DNA of 64,000 bases from Microcaldota archaeon (GTDB taxonomy: Archaea > Micrarchaeota > Micrarchaeia > Micrarchaeales > Micrarchaeaceae), in contig JAJZBL010000003.1 of the NCBI GenBank assembly GCA_021798935.1, forward strand, positions 62,001 through 126,000, given 5' to 3'. Below, piece after piece: positions 35,063 through 44,767 of the stretch. The notes below the pieces were generated by a model. The model made no database searches. It saw only the letters and a program-made list of their open reading frames with translations, and was not told the origin of the DNA. Each line of letters opens with the position of its first letter. Position 1 is the stretch's first letter. The position numbers and the translations under genes are program-made.

Positions 35063-36478
35063 TTACAATGATGTTCTATCTACAAAATTTGCTAAAAGCA
35101 CTAAATCTAAGTTCTTTGGAATATCCTTTTCCGTAAATATCTTAATTTTACTGCCTTCTCTCATGTCTTTAATTTTAATTTTCCCTTTTTTATTTAATTC
35201 TTCTATGACTTCCCTAGGTGTATGAAGATTAGACTTTTCTATTGCATAAAGATTATAACCCTTGATAAATACCTCTCCAGATTCTTTGTGTTTCTCATAA
35301 AATTTCTCTGCCCCTCCACTTATGAATACTTCTGGTCCTTTTACTAAATTGATGCTTTTTGTAATTTTTTCGAATAGGAATGAAAGGTAAGCTTTATTTC
35401 CATCAATCCCCTCCAATGATAGTATAGGATTGAATTCGCGCTTTGAAAATTCGGAATATAACCAGTTTTTCAACTTTATTACCTGTGGCCATATAGTATC
35501 TTCGTGTATGCCATCTGACACTTCAATTGATATCGCATATATAGATAATTCATAGGTTTTAGCAACATCTTTTATAGACTTAAAACGACTCTTCTTATGT
35601 AAACCTAAAAAGTTGGATTTAGTTGGATTAAGTATTAGCTTTCTAGATATAAATATGATTTTTGATAGCGAATCAGGGCTTGTGCTAGCAGCAACATTTC
35701 TATTAGGATCTGTTGGGTCTATTATTATGAAATTTGAATTAAATCTCTTAAGGTACTCTGTTTTAGAATCATCTTCTATAAACTTTTTCTCTTTAATATC
35801 AATGATAACAGGCAATTTTATCTTAGATAATCCAAGCACAGTTTCTGGGAAGGAACCATAAAAGTACACAAGAATTTCGCATTCATATCCTGAAAAGCTG
35901 TGCACTCTTGATTCAGCACCATATATTTTATTCATTTTCAAAAAGTACTTAAATAACCTAACATCATCTTTAATTTTATCGTTTAAGTGTGATGTTATAA
36001 ACTTGTTATGTAAGGGTGTTCTGTCTACTGCGGTTATAAGTTCCTTGGCGTTGCTTATCTTAAATGCAGGTACTATGTCTGCAGTAATCTTTTTAGTTTC
36101 ACTTATAAGCTTCAAATATGGGTGTTCTGCATATTTTATTTCATATCTTTCTCCTTCTTCCTCTTTCACTATCTTTTTTGATAATTTGACTGCCTCCTCC
36201 TCCATTGCTCTTTCATCAGTTGAACGAGGAAAAAGAATAAATATATCTATATCTGAACTTCCCTTTACCTGAGTTCCGTGAGCTGTTGAACCTGCTAATG
36301 TTATAGATGCATTTTCAGGAAGGACTTTCTTAAGCCGGTTAATCAATTCTCTGGAATATTTATTTACTTTCTGGATTTCTTTTTTTGTCGGCTTAACCCT
36401 TTTTATAAATAGCTTTGATAATTTTGACAACTCCTTTAATTGCATTTTGTCTTCATCAGATATTTTTAGATTAAGCAT
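35063..36478 (-). CDS. cca: CCA-adding enzyme, archaeal class I
   Basis: This tRNA nucleotidyltransferase builds or repairs the 3' CCA. None of the three tRNAs here encodes CCA, so it is essential. The 471-472 residues show GSTAHGTQVKGSSDIDIFI with the two catalytic aspartates, a third acidic strand (TADIVPAF), and the class I central domain. The ATG at 36478 directly follows a TTG (36481) that is also possible. The start is 18 nt after an unexplained open frame on the same strand. Confidence 0.95.
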   Translation of the reverse strand: MLNLKISDEDKMQLKELSKLSKLFIKRVKPTKKEIQKVNKYSRELINRLKKVLPENASITLAGSTAHGTQVKGSSDIDIFILFPRSTDERAMEEEAVKLSKKIVKEEEGERYEIKYAEHPYLKLISETKKITADIVPAFKISNAKELITAVDRTPLHNKFITSHLNDKIKDDVRLFKYFLKMNKIYGAESRVHSFSGYECEILVYFYGSFPETVLGLSKIKLPVIIDIKEKKFIEDDSKTEYLKRFNSNFIIIDPTDPNRNVAASTSPDSLSKIIFISRKLILNPTKSNFLGLHKKSRFKSIKDVAKTYELSIYAISIEVSDGIHEDTIWPQVIKLKNWLYSEFSKREFNPILSLEGIDGNKAYLSFLFEKITKSINLVKGPEVFISGGAEKFYEKHKESGEVFIKGYNLYAIEKSNLHTPREVIEELNKKGKIKIKDMREGSKIKIFTEKDIPKNLDLVLLANFVDRTSL

Positions 36479-36729
36479 CAAACCACTTATATTTAATTAG
36501 TGAAAGTATTTTGAACTTTCCATGAATCCCAACCAAACGCGAAATCTTCCTGCTACTTTAATCACAGGCTTTGCATAATATAGTATCTTTGTAGTTCCTC
36601 TTATCTTTAAAGGGGTTGGTTTTACATTCGCATTGGTAAAAGGGCTACAAAAGCATTTAGATTTTATTATCTTAAATACGATTGGAAACAGATAATCGCT
36701 ATTAGGTTAATTTTCTAAAGGTAATAATC

Positions 36730-37659
36730 ATGGATTATTCAAATTCAGACAATAATGTAGAAGAAGATGAAAGTTTGGCAGAGGAAGTATGTAAGATATC
36801 TTATGAAGCACTTTTAAAAGCAAGAGACATGATCAAGCCAGGTGTAAAATTTCTTGATGTGGCCGAAGCTACAGAGTCATATGTCAAAGATAAAGGGTAC
36901 GAGATAGCTTTTCCATTAAACCTATCGATTAATAATGAAGCTGCACATTATACCCCAAGTTACATGGATGATAAAGTTTTTGGTGAGAAAGATCTGATAA
37001 AAGTAGACTTTGGTGCAGCAAAAGACGGTTATCTTGGCGATTGTGCATTAACTGTTGATTTATCTGGAGAATATGGCAAGCTTGTAGATGCTACGAAGGA
37101 AGCATTGGAAAACGCGGTCAGTATTGTAAAAGCAGGAAGAAAAGTCCAAGATATAGGTAAGGTAATTAATGACACATTTGACAAATTAGGCTTTAGGCCA
37201 ATAGAAAATTTGGGGGGGCATGGAGTCAAACTGCACGAGCTGCATGCAGAACCTTTCATACCTAATTATGATAACGGAGATGATACATTACTTGAAGAGG
37301 GTACACGCATAGCTATAGAGCCATTTGCCACATTGAAGCAGAGTAGGGGGTTGGTTACCGAGACTGATGTAGCTGAGATTTATAGCTTCTCTGAAAATAT
37401 AGCACCTCGTCTGCCTGCGGCAAGGAATGTATTGAATAAAATAATCGATAAATACCCAAGCGAACCATTTGCAGTTAGGTGGCTCTCAGAAGGTATAAAA
37501 TCCAAATTTGAATTATATTCAGGGATAAGAGAACTTGAAAAGGTAGGCGCAATAGACTCTTATCCGGTACTTGCAGAGGTTAGCCATGGAATGGTAGCAC
37601 AGACCGAATTTGAGCTTTTGGTTGAAAAAGATAGCTGCAAAGTGCTAACTAAAGTTTAA
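36730..37659 (+). CDS. map: Methionine aminopeptidase, type II
   Basis: This enzyme removes N-terminal methionine. The two-metal ligands are visible: Asp in KVDFGAAKDGYLGD (two), His in GGHGVKLHELH, Glu in RIAIEPFAT and Glu in MVAQTEFELLV. At 309 residues with the insert between the His and first Glu, it is the archaeal type II. The ATG follows AAAGGTAATAATC. The alpha/beta hydrolase gene starts 16 nt downstream. Confidence 0.97.
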   Translation: MDYSNSDNNVEEDESLAEEVCKISYEALLKARDMIKPGVKFLDVAEATESYVKDKGYEIAFPLNLSINNEAAHYTPSYMDDKVFGEKDLIKVDFGAAKDGYLGDCALTVDLSGEYGKLVDATKEALENAVSIVKAGRKVQDIGKVINDTFDKLGFRPIENLGGHGVKLHELHAEPFIPNYDNGDDTLLEEGTRIAIEPFATLKQSRGLVTETDVAEIYSFSENIAPRLPAARNVLNKIIDKYPSEPFAVRWLSEGIKSKFELYSGIRELEKVGAIDSYPVLAEVSHGMVAQTEFELLVEKDSCKVLTKV

Positions 37660-37675
37660 ATAATAGGCATTTATT

Positions 37676-38473
37676 ATGGACTCAGATGATTGGCTCGCAA
37701 CTTACATTACAAGGTATAAAGGAGTACTTGCAACTATCTTATATAACAAATACCATGGTAATGGGAAGCTTATTTTGCTCGCATATGGGATGCCTGGATT
37801 TCCTCCGAAAATATCTGATAGCTATATAATAAAATTAGTTAAATTGGGTTTTGCTGTTGGAATACCTGAATATCTTGGCACCTTTGACAGCTCTGGCAGA
37901 TTCAATTTTGAAAATGCTCCTGAAAGCTTGGTTATTATTACTTCTGGATTGAAGGAAAAAAGGTGCATTGACTTAATTTCCTCTAAGAAAATTTCCCTTA
38001 ATATAAAGCATATTGCGTTAATAGGGGCTAGCTTTGGCGGAAGTGCTGTATTAGTAGCTGGAGCCAAATGCAAATATGTGGATTCAGTGCTGTCAATCGC
38101 CCCGATTACAGATTATTCTAAAAAATTTATGGATTATTATAAGAACGAATCTATAAGCTCTACTATGGAGTTATTATCAAAATTGCAGAAGTTCACTTGG
38201 AAGTTTGACAAACGTGATATAAAACTTTTAAATGAAGGAAAGCTTGATATTAACCCCTTAAAGCATGTCCATGAACTTCATAATAAAAAAATAGCACTTT
38301 GGCATGGAAAATTAGATAAAAGTGTAAATTATTTAAGCTCGGTTGATTTATTTTATAGCTTGAAGTTCTGGGGCTCTAATGCTGAGTTGAGCTTATACCC
38401 AAGATATGGCCATATGGGGCTTAATATGCTAAATAACAAGAACCTTTTCAGTAAATTAACTAAGTGGCTATGA
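37676..38473 (+). CDS. Alpha/beta hydrolase
   Basis: The 265-residue protein has the hydrolase triad order: nucleophile elbow GASFGGSA (Ser in G-x-S-x-G-G), Asp in WHGKLDKSV and His in RYGHMGLNM. An N-terminal strand pair with GMPGFPP supplies the oxyanion region. Substrate is unknown; esterase, lipase or peptidase are all possible. It lies 16 nt after map on the same strand and is probably co-transcribed. Confidence 0.88.
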   Translation: MDSDDWLATYITRYKGVLATILYNKYHGNGKLILLAYGMPGFPPKISDSYIIKLVKLGFAVGIPEYLGTFDSSGRFNFENAPESLVIITSGLKEKRCIDLISSKKISLNIKHIALIGASFGGSAVLVAGAKCKYVDSVLSIAPITDYSKKFMDYYKNESISSTMELLSKLQKFTWKFDKRDIKLLNEGKLDINPLKHVHELHNKKIALWHGKLDKSVNYLSSVDLFYSLKFWGSNAELSLYPRYGHMGLNMLNNKNLFSKLTKWL

Positions 38474-38523
38474 TTTATTTACCCGGTAGTGTAACTCCTT
38501 CTCTCTTTATAAGTAATGGGATA

Positions 38524-39144
38524 TCAGATAGGGGTAGACGCTCTTATCTCTTTTATCGTTTCATCATCATGAGAATATATATATGGTGAAAGATCTAGAT
38601 TTGCGGGGCTATTCTTAAGCTTACATTTATAATTTTCCCTCAGTAATCTATCTACTTCTGTATTATAGCTATCCCATTTCACACCTAATGACTCTACATA
38701 TTCCCTCTCTATGCTAGTAGCTATTTCATGTGCATATGGGTACTCATAATCATCATCAAGAAGCCATTTTTCAGGAAGTTCGTGGTGTCTACCTATGCTC
38801 TCAAGCAAGCTTACCTTAATATTACCTATTACGATTTCAGAGGGCATATTCGCTGATATATAAATAGTTTTACCGTCTAGTGAATACCCTCCTGCATATT
38901 TTATGTCAAATTCATGGCTGATTGATATATCTATACCCGACTTATAAAGGAGAACATTTCCTACCTTTTTGCCATCTATATATACATCTTTGTTATCCGA
39001 TTCTATTATAGATCCGTCTTTAAGAGGCATTGGCAGAAGTAATTTTATATAAGAAGGCAATGCATAAGCAATTGCAGACATCACATAGTTATCTGATTTT
39101 TGAGAAATTCCCTTTTTATTCTCTATTATTTTATAAGATACCAT
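38524..39144 (-). CDS. Unknown 206-residue protein
   Basis: No family recognised. The first half reads as beta-strands (KDVYIDGKKVGNVLLY, KTIYISANMPSEIVIG); the second is helical with GRHHELPEKWLLDDD and YAHEIATSIEREYVES. The clustered His and Glu residues (HHE, AHEIA, ERE) could be a metal site, but no standard HExxH motif is present. There is no signal peptide. The gene is flanked by convergent and divergent neighbours, so context does not help. Confidence 0.75.
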   Translation of the reverse strand: MVSYKIIENKKGISQKSDNYVMSAIAYALPSYIKLLLPMPLKDGSIIESDNKDVYIDGKKVGNVLLYKSGIDISISHEFDIKYAGGYSLDGKTIYISANMPSEIVIGNIKVSLLESIGRHHELPEKWLLDDDYEYPYAHEIATSIEREYVESLGVKWDSYNTEVDRLLRENYKCKLKNSPANLDLSPYIYSHDDETIKEIRASTPI

Positions 39145-39281
39145 ACTTCATATTATGAATCATATAATATAAATTTTTCCTAAAACTTAGAGGTAACCTA
39201 TTCCTATTGCTGAAGGATTTGAGTTTCACGCCCACATAGATAATTATTTAAAAGTTAAACTTCATTATTATACTTGATTTT

Positions 39282-39782
39282 ATGAAACTTAACAATCTGA
39301 GTTATCCAGATTCCAAGATAAATTTCACAGTTAGGCATACTTTATCGCAGTTTAATGGCACTTTCTCTAAATTTGAATTAGATATGGAGGGGGATACAGA
39401 CAATATTGAATCATTGAAAGCTAATTTATCTGTAGATATTAGCAGCCTTGATGCAGGCATACCTTTACTTAATAAGCACCTTACAACAGAAGAGCAATTT
39501 TTCAACATGGCTAAGTATCCAAATGCAACATTTGTATCAACAGAGATAAAGAAGAAAGGTGAAAGTAAGCTTTATGTCAAAGGCAATATGACAATAAAAG
39601 GCATTACTAAGGAGATACATTTGGATGTTAATTATAAAGAGGATGAATCAGGAGTTGAAATAAATTTCAATACAGAACTTAAAAGGAGCGATTTTGGATT
39701 AAGGACAAAGGCTCTTTTAGATCGTTTTGGGATAATATCAAATACTGCAAAAGTATTTGGGGTCTTTAAGTTCCTTAAGTAA
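39282..39782 (+). CDS. YceI-family lipid-binding protein
   Basis: The 166-residue beta-rich protein follows the YceI pattern: SKINFTVRHTL near the N terminus, ISSLDAGIPLLNKHL, FFNMAKYPNATFVSTEI, NMTIKGITKEIHLDV and FGLRTKALLDRFG. Family members form a lipocalin-like barrel that binds polyisoprenoids or similar lipids. No signal peptide is present here, so it is probably cytosolic. The glycosyltransferase gene starts 17 nt later on the same strand, and its family uses polyisoprenyl phosphates; a link is inference. Confidence 0.9.
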   Translation: MKLNNLSYPDSKINFTVRHTLSQFNGTFSKFELDMEGDTDNIESLKANLSVDISSLDAGIPLLNKHLTTEEQFFNMAKYPNATFVSTEIKKKGESKLYVKGNMTIKGITKEIHLDVNYKEDESGVEINFNTELKRSDFGLRTKALLDRFGIISNTAKVFGVFKFLK

Positions 39783-39799
39783 TTTTTGATTGTGATCTT

Positions 39800-40474
39800 G
39801 TGGATTATTCAGATACTGCAATTATATTACCCGTAAAAAATGAGCCTTACGCAAAGAAAGTTCTAAGTGAAATAATAAGGTCTTTGCCACATTCTAAAAT
39901 AATAATTGCTTATTCAGGTAAGGTAGACGATTTGAAGCAGTTTTGCAGAAAAAAACCAAATATAGTATTCTTAAAGCAAAAAGGCAAAGGTAAGGGCAAT
40001 GCATGCATAGATGCATTCAAATTGATAAATACTAAATTTTTAGGGCTTATAGATGCAGATGGCACTTATGAAGTAAAAGATTTAAAGAGAGCAATTAATA
40101 GCTTAAGAAAAGGAGGAGATATGGTAATAGGACAAAGAATTGCTAACGATAATGAGGCTATGCCCCTTTATATAAAATTTGGGAATTGGGTTATTACAGA
40201 GGTAGCAAATCTTATTTATGGCATGCATCTAAAGGATTCCCAAACAGGACTCAGAGCTATAAGAACTGCTGCCTTAAAGACGCTAAACCTTTATGAGCAG
40301 GGATTTGGGATTGAAAGTGAGATAAACATTAAAATGCACAAAAAAGGGTATTCTATTAAAGAGATACACATAAGTTATCATAAAAGGAAAGGAGGGCGCT
40401 CCAACCAGTTCAAGCTTTTGGATGGATTAAAACTGCTTGCAATTGACTTTAAGTTTATATTAAATGATAAGTAA
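39800..40474 (+). CDS. Family 2 glycosyltransferase (polyprenyl-phosphate type)
   Basis: The 224-residue GT-A domain protein has AIILPVKNEP at the N terminus, LKQKGKGKGNACIDAF, the DxD-like GLIDADGTY, and DSQTGLRAIR followed by GIESEINIKMHKKGYSIKEI. This resembles dolichyl-phosphate mannose/glucose synthases without C-terminal membrane helices. It starts with GTG at 39800. It follows the YceI gene closely and probably shares its transcript. Confidence 0.9.
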   Translation: MDYSDTAIILPVKNEPYAKKVLSEIIRSLPHSKIIIAYSGKVDDLKQFCRKKPNIVFLKQKGKGKGNACIDAFKLINTKFLGLIDADGTYEVKDLKRAINSLRKGGDMVIGQRIANDNEAMPLYIKFGNWVITEVANLIYGMHLKDSQTGLRAIRTAALKTLNLYEQGFGIESEINIKMHKKGYSIKEIHISYHKRKGGRSNQFKLLDGLKLLAIDFKFILNDK

Positions 40475-40489
40475 GTTAAATTCTAAATA

Positions 40490-41779
40490 TTAAGGAGAAA
40501 TTCTCTTTCTGTCCCTTGGAAACATTGCACATTCCCTTATGTTCTTCATACCTGTTATCTGCATCGCCAATCTCTCCAGGCCTATGCTCCAACCGGCATG
40601 GGGTGGTGCTCCACATCTGAATGCATCAACATAGGATTTGAAATTGTTTGGATCCATTCCTCTCTCTTTTATAGCATCTACAAGCATATCTGCTATATGT
40701 ATCCTCTGCGCTCCACTTGATATCTCCATACCTTTATATATTAGGTCATAGCTGTGGCTTATCTCTTTATTATTCTCATTTGGCATTGAATAAAAGGCCC
40801 TTACCTTTGTTGGAAACTCTGTTACCAAAACAGATTCTCCAAAATATTTCTCTATTGCCTTTTCATGTTCCCTGGAGAAATCATCTCCAAACTCTATATT
40901 CTCGCCTTTCTCCTTCAGCTGTTTTATCACTTCTGCATATTCTACTATTTTTGTATTAGGTACGTTAAGTTCAATCCCTAATGTTTTGAGATCTTTTTCA
41001 TTCCTATTTATTACTTCACTGATTATGAATTTTAAAGTATCTGCTAGAAGCTTCTCTGCATCATTGTAATCAGAGAAACCAATCTCAACATCCATCTGTG
41101 TTATCTCATTAAGGTGGTATAGGTCGTTTGATTTCTCCGCTCTATAAACCGGCATTATCATAAATACCTTATCAAGCCCTCCAATAACTGCCATCTGCTT
41201 ATATAGCTGTGGCGATTGTGCTAAATATGCTTTTTCTTCAAAATACTGCAATGGGAATAAATCTGCACCACCCTCTGTGGCTTCAGCTACGATTGATGAT
41301 GTACGTATCTCATTAAAGCCCTGGTTATATAGAAAATTCCTGAATGAATTTAGTATCGTTGATTCTATTTTAAAAATTGCTTCTGTCTGGAGCCGTCTCA
41401 AGTCTATATATCTGTAATCCAACCTTGTATCAAGCTCTGCAGGCACTTTTCCTGTAGTCTCAAAGGGTATTACTTTACTTATCGGATTAAGGTTGGTTAT
41501 CTTCGTTGGTATTATCTCGAAGCCGATCTTTGCTTCTGGATTAATCTTGACGGTGCCTTCTACAGAGATTACACTTTCTTTTGGAATATCCATTCCTTCA
41601 ATTATGCTTTTATCGCAGACATCGTATTTTCCTGTAATCTGTATAATACCTGTTATATCGCGAAGAAGTAGGAATGTCACATTTTTTAATTTTCTTACCT
41701 CATGTACCCATCCAGCTAAAGTAACCTTTTGGTTGTCCATCTCAGGTTTTATCTCAGATATATAATTAGAACGAATCAA
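40490..41779 (-). CDS. aspS: Aspartyl-tRNA synthetase, archaeal type
   Basis: This class II synthetase charges tRNA-Asp, and in many archaea also tRNA-Asn. The 429 residues have the N-terminal OB-fold anticodon domain (LAGWVHEVRKLK), motif 2 region VYRAEKSNDLYHLNE and motif 3 GWSIGLERLAMQ. By alignment from memory with the Thermococcus kodakarensis enzyme, position 26 is His, the non-discriminating state, while Lys84 matches its Lys85, the discriminating state. The start is TTG at 41779 behind GTGGTTTT. Confidence 0.96.
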   Translation of the reverse strand: MIRSNYISEIKPEMDNQKVTLAGWVHEVRKLKNVTFLLLRDITGIIQITGKYDVCDKSIIEGMDIPKESVISVEGTVKINPEAKIGFEIIPTKITNLNPISKVIPFETTGKVPAELDTRLDYRYIDLRRLQTEAIFKIESTILNSFRNFLYNQGFNEIRTSSIVAEATEGGADLFPLQYFEEKAYLAQSPQLYKQMAVIGGLDKVFMIMPVYRAEKSNDLYHLNEITQMDVEIGFSDYNDAEKLLADTLKFIISEVINRNEKDLKTLGIELNVPNTKIVEYAEVIKQLKEKGENIEFGDDFSREHEKAIEKYFGESVLVTEFPTKVRAFYSMPNENNKEISHSYDLIYKGMEISSGAQRIHIADMLVDAIKERGMDPNNFKSYVDAFRCGAPPHAGWSIGLERLAMQITGMKNIRECAMFPRDRKRISP

Positions 41780-41842
41780 AAAACCACTAAATTTAATTTA
41801 AAATATTTACAAAATTATTTAAACAATACTTTGGCATTTGGG

Positions 41843-42175
41843 TTATCTCATAAGTGTTATGTTTATTGAACTTACTTTAGATTTGCTGCCATCTTCATTT
41901 GTCAGTTCTTCTGATGCTGTAGAAATGTCCTTTTGCTTTACGTCAGTCAAAAACTTATTTATGACTATTTCTTTTACATCGACGGCTTTTGATATTGAAT
42001 TTCCTCTTGCCTTTATGGAAACCTCATTCATCCCGTTATTGAACTGCGTAACTACAGCCAGTACATAGTTCATTGTAGGCTTCTTTCCTATATAGACAAT
42101 ATTTGTTTCATTTGTTTTTCTGCCTGTTCCTTCATTTCTTGTTTCATCGTTTGCTACGTTTATTTCGTCTGCCAT
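41843..42175 (-). CDS. albA: Alba chromatin/RNA-binding protein
   Basis: Alba coats DNA and RNA and in some archaea joins RNase P. The 110 residues include the conserved NIVYIGKKPTMNYVLAVV (two basic residues that contact nucleic acid), VSIKARGNSISKAVD and a terminal INITLMR strand. The N-terminal 24 residues are a hydrophilic extension. The loop before the last strand is acidic and longer than usual. Several ATG codons are absent upstream, so the start is secure. Confidence 0.95.
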   Translation of the reverse strand: MADEINVANDETRNEGTGRKTNETNIVYIGKKPTMNYVLAVVTQFNNGMNEVSIKARGNSISKAVDVKEIVINKFLTDVKQKDISTASEELTNEDGSKSKVSSINITLMR

Positions 42176-42247
42176 TCTATCATCTCTTTGATGCTTATTA
42201 CTAATTTTAATAATAACCTATTTAAATTTTTTGTAGACATTTCAGCT

Positions 42248-43144
42248 TCAATTAGGTTCATCTTTTGGTTTAAGTAGATTATTTGAAAGCAGGTCTATCT
42301 TTGTTTCCTCATTTTTGATGTCTATATTTACACCTAAATCCTTTAATTCATGCAATGGATAAGCAATTGCAACCTTAAGCATTAGCCGTATCTCCTTCTC
42401 AACTTCTAAATCTTTTGTTATGGAAATTTCATATTTTACCGAAGCTTCAATCAGGCTTAACAGATCCTCGGATATCTTTAAAATCCTGTCATCGCTAATA
42501 TTTTTATTTTTTACCATATTGCGGGTTTCTTCCAACGCCCACCTCAAATCCCCATTTTCATCTATGTATACCTTGCCAAAAGATCTCATAAATTCCGGCA
42601 TTACAAAGTAGAATACCTTATAGAATACTTGGCCAAATATGGCACTGTAAGAATATCTCATTATAATATATAGCGCTACGAATCTCTCTTCCCAAGTGCC
42701 AAGATTCATTATATAAGAGAATACATCTTTTATAATCTGAGGTGATTCTTCGGGCTTTCTCATAAGCCCATCCATAAGGTTTTTTATTGCTCTTAAATGC
42801 CTTTTCTCTACCTTGCTTACGTTAAGGAAATGTTTTACATACTTTACATGTGCAGGATCTGGTTTAGATGACCAGCTTTCAGCCATCAATTCAACTTGCT
42901 TTTCACCATAATAAAATAAGCTCAATATCTTGGAAATATCAGACATGCTGAATTTGGTGCCATTTGGCAAAATTACGTATGTGCTTGTAACTGATCCCCT
43001 CTTGCGTTTTACATTTATGAAGCTAAGTGCCCTTTTCATTGAGTTTAATGGATCCTCCTTGATATATTCATCTACATAATCACTTATCCACATTGGCAGA
43101 TTGTAATTTTTCAATACTTCTTTTATACCATGTTGCATGACCAT
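42248..43144 (-). CDS. Unknown helical protein at the end of the exporter operon
   Basis: No family recognised. About 298 residues, predicted nearly all-helical, with amphipathic and aromatic-rich stretches (YSAIFGQVFYKVFYFVMPEF) but no clear transmembrane helix or signal peptide. The frame opens at a GTG that belongs to the ribosome binding site GGTGAAAAAT for ATG 43144. It starts 19 nt after the surface protein gene, so it is very probably part of the same transcript as the ABC exporter. Confidence 0.8.
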   Translation of the reverse strand: MVMQHGIKEVLKNYNLPMWISDYVDEYIKEDPLNSMKRALSFINVKRKRGSVTSTYVILPNGTKFSMSDISKILSLFYYGEKQVELMAESWSSKPDPAHVKYVKHFLNVSKVEKRHLRAIKNLMDGLMRKPEESPQIIKDVFSYIMNLGTWEERFVALYIIMRYSYSAIFGQVFYKVFYFVMPEFMRSFGKVYIDENGDLRWALEETRNMVKNKNISDDRILKISEDLLSLIEASVKYEISITKDLEVEKEIRLMLKVAIAYPLHELKDLGVNIDIKNEETKIDLLSNNLLKPKDEPN

Positions 43145-43163
43145 ATTTTTCACCAGACTCAGG

Positions 43164-44759
43164 TTATTTTTTACCTTTACTGTTTACTCTCTTTGACAGT
43201 CTGAATATTATATAAATTACTATTATTATGATTATTAAATCGTATATGTAGTTTATAAAACTATTAGATGAACTTTTTTTACTGGAACTATATACTTCCA
43301 CGTAATAGTTATTTGTTCCAGAGAATTCCTGCGTTGGGCCTCCATTTGGCTGCAACCATTCCTCATATATTGTTATTGGATAAGATCCCGGATTCGCTTT
43401 AGAATCAACATTTACGTAGAAGGTAACATTCACAGATTGGCCAGGCTCTAGCTTATTTACATATGCATTAGAATCCACAGGCGTAATTGGGTATACAGAT
43501 TCGAAACTCAGAGTCATTTCCTGTGCTTCTTCATTGCCCGTATTCTTTATCCGCAATGTTACAGGAACATCAGTTCCACCTGGCAACAAAGTATCACTTA
43601 AGTTTCTTATATCAATTATTGCAGATTTCTGCACTGATATGTTTAGTGTCAAGTTCCTTGATGTTGAATTCTTCATATTAGAATTTGAATAGGTTAAGCT
43701 TAAAGGCAGGTAAGTGCTGTTGCCTTCAAATTCTCTCCCTAACTTTATATATACAGATTCGGTATCAGAGCTTCCAGGCTCAAGTGCTGGTATATAGAAT
43801 TTGCTTAGGCTCCCATATGTTATATTAGAGTTTGGAAGTAATGACAAGGTTAGATTTTTAGCTGAACCTAACCCTGTGTTACTTATCACTAAAGTTATCG
43901 TCTGATTTCCACCAGGGTATAGGGTTTCTGGAACTGAAGATCCTGTGCTTATTGATATATCAGGGTTATTGATCAATACATTGATTGGAATTGTTTCATT
44001 TTTCACTGTTTGATTTCCAAACATGTTTTCGTATATCAAAGTTGCATTTATATCTTGTACACCGGAAGTTATTCCTCTTGACACATAAGCTTGTGCGGAT
44101 AAATCTACAGATTGTGAATTTGGCAATTCTGATACACTGAATTCATTTTGCCCTATAAATTTCATATAAGTTGAATTATGCAATATCAATGTTACATTAT
44201 TGGCTACTCCATTTCCAAGATTTGTAAGGTCTACTTTTAAATTGCTATAGGATTCAGGAATGATAGGCTCAATCTGCTGTATACTAGCACTTAGAGTTGG
44301 TTTTCCATAGATATATATGTAGATAGGCATTTCTGATTCTCCTGGCTCTGAGGTTGTAAAGTCTGGGGTTTCTGCAAATTTTGACCTATAAGTTGCTACA
44401 GCATCGATTTCGTATTCACCTGCAGGTATATTTTTCGGAACTTTAAATGTAAAGTAAAATACCCCATCATTGTCTGTACCCTCTCCTATATTGTATATGA
44501 TATTACTATAGACAGGGGAGAAATTAAGCATAGGGTTTTGTGAAAGAAGCTGCAGATTTATATCATACAGCGAATGCGAATATGAGTTATACAGATTGAA
44601 TGATATAGTTGCATTCTCTCCAGGCACTAAAGGTGAAGGTGATATGTGCAAATTGGTTATTGACAATGCCCCACTTACCTGTGATAATCCCTGAGCAGAT
44701 GATATGCCTGCAAAACTCAAAATTATTATGCATATTGAAATCAAGCCTATTTTATACAT
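43164..44759 (-). CDS. Secreted surface protein with CARDB/NEW3-like repeats
   Basis: The 531-residue protein has a signal peptide (about 1-23, ending SSAQG), then four or so tandem beta-sandwich repeats of the CARDB/NEW3 (COG1361) type, each beginning with a strand such as LSPSPLVPGENATISF or PETLYPGGNQTITLVI and ending near SVYIKLG. A C-terminal membrane anchor (about 505-525) is followed by a basic tail. Many N-x-S/T sites fit a glycosylated exterior. It is 8 nt downstream of the permease and belongs to that exporter operon. Confidence 0.85.
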   Translation of the reverse strand: MYKIGLISICIIILSFAGISSAQGLSQVSGALSITNLHISPSPLVPGENATISFNLYNSYSHSLYDINLQLLSQNPMLNFSPVYSNIIYNIGEGTDNDGVFYFTFKVPKNIPAGEYEIDAVATYRSKFAETPDFTTSEPGESEMPIYIYIYGKPTLSASIQQIEPIIPESYSNLKVDLTNLGNGVANNVTLILHNSTYMKFIGQNEFSVSELPNSQSVDLSAQAYVSRGITSGVQDINATLIYENMFGNQTVKNETIPINVLINNPDISISTGSSVPETLYPGGNQTITLVISNTGLGSAKNLTLSLLPNSNITYGSLSKFYIPALEPGSSDTESVYIKLGREFEGNSTYLPLSLTYSNSNMKNSTSRNLTLNISVQKSAIIDIRNLSDTLLPGGTDVPVTLRIKNTGNEEAQEMTLSFESVYPITPVDSNAYVNKLEPGQSVNVTFYVNVDSKANPGSYPITIYEEWLQPNGGPTQEFSGTNNYYVEVYSSSKKSSSNSFINYIYDLIIIIIVIYIIFRLSKRVNSKGKK

Positions 44760-44767
44760 CTTATCAC

